From positions 1 through 64,000 of the forward strand of contig JACJYE010000004.1 of the NCBI GenBank assembly GCA_020636255.1: DNA of 64,000 nucleotides. Direction: 5' to 3'. Positions 1 to 5,883 of this stretch are shown here, in pieces. The DNA comes from Lewinellaceae bacterium (GTDB lineage: Bacteria; Bacteroidota; Bacteroidia; Chitinophagales; Saprospiraceae). Positions within the stretch are counted from its first letter, which is position 1. Each line of letters starts with the position of its first letter. The notes under the pieces were generated by a model. It was not told the origin of the DNA and made no database searches. It saw only the letters and a program-made list of their open reading frames with translations. A program made the translations under genes and the position numbers.

Positions 1-66
1 TAGCTGGCCGATGACGTTTTCTTCAATGAACTTCTGTATCTTTGATAGGGCGGTGAGGTGCGACAT
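1..66 (-). CDS. 5' end of an unidentified gene (cut by window edge)
   Basis: An open frame starts at an ATG at 66 and runs off the left edge. Only 22 residues are visible (MSHLTALSKIQKFIEENVIG and two more). It follows the primase-like gene on the same strand. In Bacteroidota mobile elements mobilisation genes often occupy this place, but nothing in 22 residues identifies it. The start codon choice is uncertain. Confidence 0.4.
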   Translation of the reverse strand, partial: MSHLTALSKIQKFIEENVIGQL

Positions 67-137
67 TTTTTTTTGGTTTAAGCACCCTAAAGATGCTCAA
101 TCCTCGCCACCTTTTGTATTTCAAGCCCGGGGACAAA

Positions 138-620
138 TCACAACTGCGCCCGATATGAAAGTAGCCTTCCGCTGTTCAAAGGCAAGTCTTGAATAAATTC
201 CAAGTCCCTGTCCGCTGCCAATGGACTGGATGATGGTTTGGTTTTGTCGTGCTCGTGAAAAGAAAAAGTATTATTGGGTTTTGATTTCTTTCCGTGCTTT
301 TTGGTTTGGTAATCAAACAAAGCCCCTGGGAACTTATCCCGCAAGAATTCCAATGCGCCTGATGCATTGGAAATGGAAGGTTCATGTGCAATCACAAAAT
401 CTATGATAGTGCCCTCTTCGCCCGTACTGAAACATTTGAAAACCCATGCAACCTGTTTGCCTTTTGTCAGGTGGAACGATGGCGTTCTGTCATTGGGGTT
501 CAAGGGCGATTTGTACCAGATTTCCTTACCGCTTTTTTTGATACCACCCTTTTCGGGATAGTATCCCATTTTTTCCAGCAAGCTTGGAAAGTCCAGTTGT
601 TTAGCCTGTTTGATATTCAC
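138..620 (-). CDS. Short CHC2-primase-like protein of a mobile element
   Basis: This 160-residue protein begins like the mobile-element primases of Bacteroidota: the first 35 residues contain the pattern ISLVDFLEKLGY-type (here LDFPSLLEKMGYYPEK), followed by WYKSPLNPNDRTPSF and, near residue 70, EGTIIDFVI. In the family this is the CHC2 zinc-finger fold, which supports primer synthesis during transfer replication. The zinc ligands are not clearly present, and family members usually continue for another 150 or so residues with a TOPRIM catalytic domain. Here the frame stops after residue 160 and I found no convincing TOPRIM continuation in the other frames. It is therefore either a truncated gene or a stand-alone N-terminal domain. 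It is the last complete gene of the leftward-transcribed group. Confidence 0.6.
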   Translation of the reverse strand: MNIKQAKQLDFPSLLEKMGYYPEKGGIKKSGKEIWYKSPLNPNDRTPSFHLTKGKQVAWVFKCFSTGEEGTIIDFVIAHEPSISNASGALEFLRDKFPGALFDYQTKKHGKKSKPNNTFSFHEHDKTKPSSSPLAADRDLEFIQDLPLNSGRLLSYRAQL

Positions 621-756
621 TAAGAACCCTTCTTTTTATTTTCACAAGCAAACGGATTTATGGGCAGATTATTAATCCCATACCAATAAAGCATAGCAAA
701 GACAGCTTCGGAAATTGAAGAAAAAAAATTACAGATATATGTGCTCAGAAGTTTAC

Positions 757-1305
757 TCAGACATGAATATATTCCGTTTCGTTCTCTATCAGAGAGCCAA
801 ACCTCCCCAAGAGAGTAGATAATTCGGGGTCTTCTTTAACAGTAAATATATATTTATCGTTAGAGTCGGACTTTAATGTCACATCTGATGTTTCTGCGTT
901 TTTTGAGGTATTTTTCGCTTTACGGGACGTCGTGAATCGAATTGCAGCATAGTTGAGCCATATTCTGATGCCCGTATAGTAACCCATCTTGTCCTTTGTG
1001 CGGGTATAGGTAATATAACCCTCTTCCACTGCATCCTTTAAATAACGGAATACCTGTCTCCGGCAACGGCCAAGGTGTTTGCCTATGACCCCAGTAGTGG
1101 TCTTGATGCTGCCCCCCTGCCCTGCCCATCCGGCCAGCAAGGTCAACATGATACGGGTCATGGGCATGGTACGGGGGTTTTTTACAAAAGACTGTTTAAT
1201 AGGCTTTACAAACGTGCCTTTGTCAATCGGGGCAACCATGTTCTTGCGCCGTGGTTGGGCTGGGTCATAATCATCAGCATCAACGAAGAAAGGTTTATAT
1301 GCCAT
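757..1305 (-). CDS. Winged-helix DNA-binding protein, possible replication initiator
   Basis: The product is about 182 residues if it starts at the internal ATG at 1305 (MAYKPFFVDADDYDPAQPRR); an upstream ATG at 1398 would add 31 residues. The middle part (TRIMLTLLAGWAGQGG, TTTGVIGKHLGRCRRQVFRY, DAVEEGYITYTRTKD) reads as a winged helix: a recognition-helix-like GRCRRQVFRYLK segment followed by a beta wing. I do not recognise the family. Its position beside an iteron-like, DnaA-box-containing region and divergent from a helix-turn-helix/coiled-coil gene suggests a plasmid replication or copy-control protein. That role is inference. A transcriptional regulator is the main alternative. Confidence 0.6.
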   Translation of the reverse strand: MAYKPFFVDADDYDPAQPRRKNMVAPIDKGTFVKPIKQSFVKNPRTMPMTRIMLTLLAGWAGQGGSIKTTTGVIGKHLGRCRRQVFRYLKDAVEEGYITYTRTKDKMGYYTGIRIWLNYAAIRFTTSRKAKNTSKNAETSDVTLKSDSNDKYIFTVKEDPELSTLLGRFGSLIENETEYIHV

Positions 1306-1468
1306 CAAAACTTGAGATGAGGCAAATGAATGAAAAGATTGGCATGTTTTGAACGGCCCTGTATTTGGTCTTTTTAGTTTCGGATAATACGGCTGCATGA
1401 CATTGTTAGCTGCTTTTCTATGCGCTTGATTCAGGGTGCAAAAACCTATTGCAAGAATCGAATTTCCC

Positions 1469-1497
1469 TTGCATTCCGAATCATCAAGCGGTACTAT
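1469..1497 (+). promoter_or_regulatory. Sigma70-like promoter, TTGCAT-17-TACTAT
   Basis: TTGCAT at 1469-1474 and TACTAT at 1492-1497 are separated by 17 bases. This is close to the classical sigma70 pattern and unlike the TAnnTTTG boxes found in front of the chromosomal genes in this window. It would drive a short transcript ending at the hairpin 1538-1564. Confidence 0.35.
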
Positions 1498-1503
1498 CTA
1501 CTC

Positions 1504-1564
1504 ATTGGATATGAATAAGCATCGCTTGTTTACGAAGAACCGCAGCGCCAACTGCGGTTTTTTC
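1504..1564 (+). ncRNA. Candidate short RNA, antisense to the leader of the rep-like gene
   Basis: A promoter-like pair at 1469-1497 is followed about 60 bases later by a strong intrinsic terminator, with no open reading frame between them. If the rep-like gene (757-1305, minus strand) is transcribed from the repeat region to its right, this RNA would be complementary to its leader. That is the arrangement of plasmid copy-number antisense RNAs. The interval also contains inverted repeats (arms near 1423-1433 and 1478-1490, and 1485-1490 with 1523-1528). The function is inferred from layout only. Confidence 0.3.
1538..1564 (+). terminator. Intrinsic terminator
   Basis: AACCGCAG (1538-1545) pairs perfectly with CTGCGGTT (1552-1559) across a six-base loop and is followed by a run of six T. 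There is no plus-strand gene immediately upstream, which is why a short RNA is proposed. Confidence 0.7.
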
Positions 1565-1681
1565 ATTTTGGGCTTTTGAAAAGCTTTCGCTCCTCCCTTT
1601 GGTTAAAATTGACTGTGAATTAAGGCCACGATTCGGCCTTGTGGATACACGCTATAACACACCGTGCAATTACCCACAAGG

Positions 1682-1690
1682 TTATACACA
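1682..1690 (+). other. DnaA box (TTATACACA)
   Basis: TTATACACA matches the DnaA-box consensus TTATNCACA exactly. A second site on the opposite strand near 1640-1648 (TGTGGATAC) differs by one base. Together with the neighbouring TGTGCA repeats they suggest a replication origin. Confidence 0.5.
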
Positions 1691-1693
1691 AGA

Positions 1694-1907
1694 TGCACAC
1701 TTGTGCAAAAGGGAGTGTGAAGGGCATAAGCACTGGTCAGGGGCGTTATCGGGGATGCTTACACACTGTATAAATGCACCTATTGTGCAATTGCACATGT
1801 ATAAATGCTGTGTAATTGCCGTAAAGTTTACATGAAAATATTGTGCAAATTGCACATTGCACACTGTGTACATTGTGAAAAAGTGTGCATTGGCACAAGC
1901 CTGCACA
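1694..1907. repeat. Cluster of TGTGCA/TGCACA repeats (iteron- or operator-like)
   Basis: At least nine copies of the hexamer TGTGCA or its complement lie in about 215 bases: 1694, 1702, 1784, 1792, 1842, 1851, 1858, 1884 and 1902. Several are paired as inverted repeats, such as TGCACA-CT-TGTGCA (1694-1707), the perfect palindrome TGTGCAATTGCACA (1784-1797) and TTGTGCAAATTGCACA (1841-1856). The cluster lies just upstream of the helix-turn-helix gene at 1966. A further inverted pair lies inside that gene near 2173-2187. It probably binds the protein of one of the two flanking genes. Confidence 0.75.
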
Positions 1908-1965
1908 TGGTTTATACTGTGTCTGGCTTGGTAAATTTCACACCGATACACAGAGGAGGGGGGTA

Positions 1966-2550
1966 ATGCTCGTTAACAAATCCAAAGCGGCTGAACTGGC
2001 GGGGGTGTCCAGAAGGACATTCTACAACCATATCCCCAAAAAACGCATCAGCGTAATCGTCGAAGACGGTGTGGAAAAAATAGATTTGTCTGAATTGGAG
2101 AGGGTGTACGGAAAGGAAAAAATCCTGAAAAACCTCAAGAAAATCGAGGATGCAAATGAAGAGAAGGAAAAAAGTGTGCAACCTGCACACCTCGACACAA
2201 CCAAATCCGTGCAATATGAAATGCTGGTATTGGAAGAAAAGTTGAAAAGTGCCGATGCCCTTATTGAGCAATTGAAATCGGAACGTGAATCATTGATTGA
2301 AGACAAAAGACGGGTTCAGGAACAATTGGACAAGGCCCTTGAAATTGGGACACCAATAGGCAAGCTGCTGACAGACCAAAGGACTTCTAATGAGGGCAGG
2401 GCAGTTGCAGAACGCAAGGCAATTGAAGAAAGCATCAAAAAAGAAGCCGCCGAGAAAAGATTGAAAGTCATGTCCCAAAGACTGAGGGAGCTACGAGAGG
2501 AAAACGAGCATCTGAAGGGCAGAGGGTTTTTCAAAAAAATGTTCGGATAG
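1966..2550 (+). CDS. Helix-turn-helix protein with long coiled coil (KfrA-like architecture)
   Basis: The product has 194 residues. The start at 1966 is supported by a GGAGGGG stretch a few bases upstream; the frame is open further upstream but that part crosses the repeat cluster. Residues 1-30 (MLVNKSKAAELAGVSRRTFY) form a helix-turn-helix. Residues from about 85 to 185 are rich in Glu, Lys, Arg and Leu heptads typical of a coiled coil, ending in a basic, aromatic tail (GRGFFKKMFG). The same layout occurs in plasmid proteins such as KfrA and in entry-exclusion-type DNA-binding proteins. Its likely target is the TGTGCA cluster directly upstream and within its own gene, implying autoregulation. 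It is divergent from the rep-like gene. The role is inferred. Confidence 0.7.
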   Translation: MLVNKSKAAELAGVSRRTFYNHIPKKRISVIVEDGVEKIDLSELERVYGKEKILKNLKKIEDANEEKEKSVQPAHLDTTKSVQYEMLVLEEKLKSADALIEQLKSERESLIEDKRRVQEQLDKALEIGTPIGKLLTDQRTSNEGRAVAERKAIEESIKKEAAEKRLKVMSQRLRELREENEHLKGRGFFKKMFG

Positions 2551-2569
2551 AAAATCGGGGGCAGGGGGG

Positions 2570-2842
2570 TCATGGCTCAAATCCACGGTCTTTGCCCAAC
2601 TCGTTATCTGGCAGATTGTCCAAATCCAAATCTTGGATATTTTCCGGCACATTGTGGGATTGTGAGAAGTAGGTTTCCTGATTGTATTCCTCAGCTCCCT
2701 TTACAAAACCCATCATAAACAGGTCTTTTGAATTACCGCTCATGCTTTCACGGAGTTGCTGGGAGAGTTTTGGGTTAAGTTTCTCCATCATGTACCCGGC
2801 ATTGAAGCCCCGGCGGATTTGCATTTCTTCGTTCTCTTCCAT
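2570..2842 (-). CDS. Small acidic protein of unknown function
   Basis: This 90-residue, strongly charged protein (MEENEEMQIRRGFNAGYMME at the start, a segment LFMMGFVKGAEEYNQE in the middle) has no signal peptide or membrane segment. It begins two bases after the end of the excisionase-like gene on the same strand, so the two are probably cotranscribed and coupled. Similar small proteins accompany mobile elements in Bacteroidota, but I cannot name a family. Confidence 0.6.
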   Translation of the reverse strand: MEENEEMQIRRGFNAGYMMEKLNPKLSQQLRESMSGNSKDLFMMGFVKGAEEYNQETYFSQSHNVPENIQDLDLDNLPDNELGKDRGFEP

Positions 2843-2844
2843 GT

Positions 2845-3135
2845 TTAGAAAGTTTCTTTTGCATGGGCTTCCAAGTGAGCAAGAATGGAATCCCTGTCGT
2901 ATAAAATCAGTTTTCGGCTCGGTTGGGTAAAACGAATTGCCCCTTCGTCCCGCAATTTTTGAAGTGTGGTACGAGAGGAAATTCGGAGCAGACGCATGGC
3001 TTCTTCATCGCTAATCCATTTGTCGTGCTCAATACCTGCTTTCTCCTTCATGCGGCCAACAACCTCTTCGACCAAGGCATAGAAAGCTTGGGATTCAAGG
3101 CAGATGATGTCGAGCTTATTGGAGAATTCTGGCAT
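2845..3135 (-). CDS. Helix-turn-helix (excisionase-like) protein
   Basis: The protein has 96 residues. The C-terminal half reads WISDEEAMRLLRISSRTTLQ, then KLRDEGAIRFTQPSRKLILY and DRDSILAHLE. This is the MerR/excisionase-type helix-turn-helix with a short wing that is ubiquitous in Bacteroidota integrative elements (HTH_17-like). The N-terminal half is helical and probably dimerises it. Such proteins usually act as regulators or excision factors of the element. It heads a two-gene unit with the 90-residue protein downstream. Confidence 0.75.
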   Translation of the reverse strand: MPEFSNKLDIICLESQAFYALVEEVVGRMKEKAGIEHDKWISDEEAMRLLRISSRTTLQKLRDEGAIRFTQPSRKLILYDRDSILAHLEAHAKETF

Positions 3136-3290
3136 AAAAAGTAAACATAGTCTTCCTGCAAAAGTTTTGTCAAAACAATACGAAAAGTCTCATTGGAAGG
3201 GCATCTCGAAACTCTGCATTTGTGCCTCTACTGAGTAGGGCATGTAAAGCGAGCAGGGACTTTTCTGTTTTTGCACTATTGTCACTTTTG

Positions 3291-3320
3291 TTGACTATAT
3301 AAAACACTTTATGGTATAAA
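3291..3320 (+). promoter_or_regulatory. Sigma70-like promoter, TTGACT-18-TATAAA
   Basis: TTGACT (3291-3296) and TATAAA (3315-3320) are 18 bases apart, 39 bases upstream of the small gene at 3359. This is again a classical-type promoter within the element, unlike the chromosomal -7 boxes. Confidence 0.4.
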
Positions 3321-3358
3321 TAAATGGTAGTTATGAGTAATGTGAGGAGGGTAGATAC

Positions 3359-3586
3359 ATGGAAAACGGTGAGTTCAACTGGCAAAAAATTGCCTATGAC
3401 GCCCACACACAAAGACAAAAAGCACTGAAAGATATATACCAGGGCAGAAAAGAAAAAGGAGATGTAGGGCTGAATTCTCCTGTCCATCCCAAGAACCAGC
3501 ACTCACCTGAAGTGGTTCAGCCATATTTCAAAACAGAAGAATTTCAGTCACAAAAGGGTATAACACCTTTTTCAACCGAGCCGTAA
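3359..3586 (+). CDS. Small hypothetical protein
   Basis: An open frame of 75 residues starts at an ATG preceded by AGGAGG at 3345-3350, with a sigma70-like promoter further upstream. The product is hydrophilic, rich in Lys and Gln, with a helical N-terminus (NWQKIAYDAHTQRQKALKDI) and a proline-containing tail. No family is recognised. The ribosome-binding site is the main argument that it is real. The minus-strand frame overlapping it lacks such support. Confidence 0.45.
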   Translation: MENGEFNWQKIAYDAHTQRQKALKDIYQGRKEKGDVGLNSPVHPKNQHSPEVVQPYFKTEEFQSQKGITPFSTEP

Positions 3587-3626
3587 GAATCTAAAAAGCC
3601 GGGGTGAATTACTTCAATCAGGCTTA

Positions 3627-4001
3627 TCAGTATTCGCTTGGCAAGAGCAGTGTACCTCCGATGAACCATAGGGTAAACTTTTCAAGTGGAAAATCAGTGA
3701 AGGGGATGAAAAATCGAGAAACCTCGTTTGTGTCACCATCTTCCAAATTTATCACAGCACTACACTCTTGTTGATTGACCTTGATAGTCCAAACCTGGAA
3801 TTCTTCCTGTGCGATTTCCCTAACGGCCTGTTTTGGGAAAATGAAATTTTCAAGCAACCAGTAGGCTCCGGCATTTTCAGCCAAGTGGCGAACACCTTCG
3901 GTGTAAACGAACTTTCTGAACAAGGGATGGTAATAAAAGGTCTCGCTACCCGTGAACTGGCTTAATTCGTTTATCAGTTTTGCTTTTTGTGCATCGTTCA
4001 T
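3627..4001 (-). CDS. DUF6876 family protein
   Basis: The product has 124 residues and matches the pattern I know for DUF6876: an N-terminal ELSQFTGSETFYYHPLFRKF, then YTEGVRHLAENAGAYWLLEN, QVWTIKVNQ, a DGDT segment and a C-terminal TDFPLEKFTLWFIGGTLLLP. Members are small soluble proteins of unknown function, often carried by plasmids and integrative elements of Bacteroidota and cyanobacteria. It is a single gene separated from its neighbours, and its presence supports the reading of this region as a mobile element. Confidence 0.75.
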   Translation of the reverse strand: MNDAQKAKLINELSQFTGSETFYYHPLFRKFVYTEGVRHLAENAGAYWLLENFIFPKQAVREIAQEEFQVWTIKVNQQECSAVINLEDGDTNEVSRFFIPFTDFPLEKFTLWFIGGTLLLPSEY

Positions 4002-4450
4002 GTTTTTTCTCCTTGGTTTGGGTTACTGATAAACCCGCTTGTCCTGTAGGGGTCGGAAATTGCATGGGTCACAACGTGACCGGAGGCTTGCCCGTTGCCA
4101 TTACCGACAACGACAGGCAGGGTTTGAAAACAGGAAACCGAATTCCAAGGGGATGACGACTGAATGAGATGTGCTTAAATCAAGGAACGACACCAGGAGA
4201 GGAAGTGAGCGGATGTAAAATGACGGTGGCAGCCATGCGATTGACCAGTGTTAAGGGCTGCGTCCGTCTGCGGGAATGACCGTACTGGCCGAGGGAAGAA
4301 GAAGAGGGAGGTCGGCCTGTACGGGCAGGGGCCAATCTATGGCTTAATTTTCCCCAGAGCTGAAAGGGATAAAAAAAATGATGATTTCAAATAAGTTCAA
4401 AAAGCGCCAAAAAAGCCCAATGATTGTTTGAAAATTGTTTGAAAATAAAA
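4002..4450. other. Noncoding element end
   Basis: No convincing gene is present. Visible are a perfect hairpin GGTCAC-AAC-GTGACC (4067-4081), an AT-rich stretch from about 4370, and a tandem copy of ATTGTTTGAAA just before 4450. The stretch lies between the DUF6876 gene and the tRNA-Pro terminator and probably contains the end of the integrated element. Confidence 0.4.
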
Positions 4451-4482
4451 AAGGAGCTATGAAATTTCTTTCATAACTCCTT
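4451..4482 (-). terminator. Terminator downstream of tRNA-Pro
   Basis: AAGGAG-C-TATGAAA pairs with TTTCATA-A-CTCCTT with one mismatch. On the minus strand the hairpin is followed by a T-rich run (4443-4451), so it can terminate the tRNA-Pro transcript. Confidence 0.65.
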
Positions 4483-4492
4483 GATAATCAAG

Positions 4493-4567
4493 TCGGGGTG
4501 GCAGGATTCGAACCTGCGGCCCCCTGCTCCCAAAGCAGGTGCGCTAACCGGACTGCGCTACACCCCG
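4493..4567 (-). tRNA. tRNA-Pro(TGG)
   Basis: On the minus strand a 75-base sequence folds as a full cloverleaf: acceptor CGGGGTG/CACCCCG with discriminator A, D stem GCGC/GCGC, anticodon stem CCTGC/GCAGG with loop TTTGGGA (anticodon TGG), five-base variable loop and T arm GCAGG-TTCGAAT-CCTGC. CCA is not encoded. Its 3' end faces the mobile-element region, the usual orientation for tRNA-targeted integration. Confidence 0.95.
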
Positions 4568-4576
4568 ATACCATTA

Positions 4577-4612
4577 ATAAAAAAGCCCGGCTTCGTCTTC
4601 GCTTCGCCGGGC
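4577..4612 (-). terminator. Intrinsic terminator after tRNA-Ser
   Basis: GCCCGGC (4585-4591) pairs with GCCGGGC (4606-4612); on the minus strand the stem is followed by six T. It separates tRNA-Ser from tRNA-Pro, so tRNA-Pro must rely on read-through or on a promoter overlapping this region. Confidence 0.7.
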
Positions 4613-4617
4613 GGTGG

Positions 4618-4706
4618 CGGTGACGGCGGGATTCGAACCCGCGGTACCCCGTTAAGAGTACGTCGGTTTAGCAAACCGGTGGTTTCAGCCACTCACCCAC
4701 GTCACC
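4618..4706 (-). tRNA. tRNA-Ser(GCT)
   Basis: The minus-strand 89-base sequence has acceptor GGTGACG/CGTCACC with discriminator G, an anticodon loop TTGCTAA giving anticodon GCT, the long variable arm typical of class II tRNA-Ser (around GTACTCTTAACGGGGTAC) and T arm CGGG-TTCGAAT-CCCG. Two imitations of its 5' half lie directly upstream. Confidence 0.95.
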
Positions 4707-4910
4707 GTGTATAAAGAACTGATTGATGAAGATAGGAAGAGTACGGCGGTTTAGTCCCGCTTTTTTCCAAAAAAAGCGGGATGGTTTCAGCCACTCACCC
4801 ACGTCACCGTGTATAAAGAACTGATTGATGAAGATAGGAAGAGTACGGCGGTTTAGTCCCGCTTTTTTCCAAAAAAAGCGGGATGGTTTCAGCCACTCAC
4901 CCACGTCACC
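4707..4910 (-). repeat. Two tandem 102-bp repeats, each with a tRNA-Ser 5' half and an 11-bp hairpin
   Basis: Units 4707-4808 and 4809-4910 appear identical. Read on the minus strand, each starts with 27 bases identical to the 5' part of the adjacent tRNA-Ser (acceptor strand, D arm). Then the eight bases of the 5' anticodon stem and loop are replaced by a 27-base hairpin (CCCGCTTTTTT-TGG-AAAAAAGCGGG core). Then comes CTAAACCG-C-CGTACTCTT, the 3' anticodon stem and start of the variable arm with one change. The rest of the tRNA is missing and a 28-base spacer follows. A partial third spacer copy is at 4911-4934. Confidence 0.85.
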
Positions 4911-5133
4911 GTGTATAAAGAACCGATTGATGAAAACTGCTTCGCAGCATGCTTTTCATGCGGCTTTTTCAAAGCGATTGCAAAGATAATTATCCGGGGG
5001 TAAAATCCAAAGTGGTGGTGGGTTTTTTCCGCCCGATTTTTTGCAGGGCAACCGTTATGGGCGCCGTTACTGGCTTGAACGTAAAGCATGCTTTCAAAGT
5101 TCCGGGTTAAAGCTTGTTTTTCATGCCCTGGAA

Positions 5134-5883
5134 TTAGCGGAAATGCTCCAGCAGCGCACCCTTCCTGGCGTTCGCCACGGGTAGCTCCGTACCGTTCTCC
5201 AAAACCACAAAACCGCCTTTGCCTTTGATGTAGCGCCTGACGTAGCGCAGGTTGGCCATATAACTGCGGTGGATGCGGCAGAAACCGTGATCCGACAGGA
5301 GCTCGTCGTAGAATTTCAGTTTGCGGCAGATCATGGGGCGCTCGCCGTTCTTCAGGTGGAAATAGGTAAAATTATCGGCGGCCTCGCAGTAGAGGATATC
5401 CTGCATATCGACGGCCTCAAAGCCGTCGAGCAGGGGCAGCACCACCCGCTGGCTCCCGGGCTGCAGTTTTGACAGGTTATCGCGCAGTATCCGGGCGTGA
5501 TGGATGTTTGCTTTGTCCTGCAAGCGATCTTTTACTTTGCTTACAGCCTGCACCAGTTCGTCGATATCGATCGGCTTGAGAATATAATAAGCCGCGCTGA
5601 GGTTGAGTGCCTGTATAGCGTACTGGCTGAATGCGGTAATAAAGATTGCCTCGAAGTTGACCTCTTCCAATTGCTCCAGCAGGTCGAAAGCGTTGCCATA
5701 GGGCATTTCTATGTCGAGAAAGGCCAGTTCGGGCTGGTGGGTGCGGATCGCCTCGTGGGCTTCCTGTATATTGGCGCATTCCTGCACGACAGTGACGTCG
5801 GGACAGTATTTGCGCAGGTAGTGGGCCAGGCTGTCGCGGCTGGCTTTTTCGTCGTCAACGATGATAGCGCGGATCTTTTTCAT
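5134..5883 (-). CDS. LytTR-type response regulator
   Basis: The 249-residue protein has an N-terminal receiver domain (residues 1-120) with acidic pocket VDDE near residues 9-12, phosphoacceptor Asp57 in FLDIEMP, Thr in ITAF and Lys in LKPID. A C-terminal LytTR DNA-binding domain follows (about 148-249; QDILYCEAADNFTYFHL, FCRIHRSYMANL). It is the cognate regulator of the kinase gene, with which it overlaps by four bases (ATGA), so the two are translationally coupled. The pair is of the LytS/LytR-like, TPR-sensor class common in Bacteroidota. Target genes are not evident; the vWA gene is divergent from the kinase. Confidence 0.95.
   Translation of the reverse strand: MKKIRAIIVDDEKASRDSLAHYLRKYCPDVTVVQECANIQEAHEAIRTHQPELAFLDIEMPYGNAFDLLEQLEEVNFEAIFITAFSQYAIQALNLSAAYYILKPIDIDELVQAVSKVKDRLQDKANIHHARILRDNLSKLQPGSQRVVLPLLDGFEAVDMQDILYCEAADNFTYFHLKNGERPMICRKLKFYDELLSDHGFCRIHRSYMANLRYVRRYIKGKGGFVVLENGTELPVANARKGALLEHFR

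Noticed and set aside
1694..1907. CRISPR array
   Set aside because: The TGTGCA copies are six-base, irregularly spaced and inverted, unlike direct repeats with uniform spacers. No array was seen elsewhere in the window.
3170..3502. 110-codon minus-strand hydrophobic frame
   Set aside because: It overlaps the small plus-strand gene that has a good ribosome-binding site and promoter; the hydrophobicity comes from AT-rich DNA.
4067..4081. Riboswitch or structured RNA in the element end
   Set aside because: Only one small hairpin is visible, with no gene downstream in a suitable position and no known aptamer consensus.
4668..4904. Minus-strand 78-codon frame with a repeated peptide (GEWLKPSRFFWKKAGLN...)
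   Set aside because: It is the tRNA-Ser 5' half and the 102-base repeats read as protein; the repeated peptide reflects the DNA repeat and not a gene.
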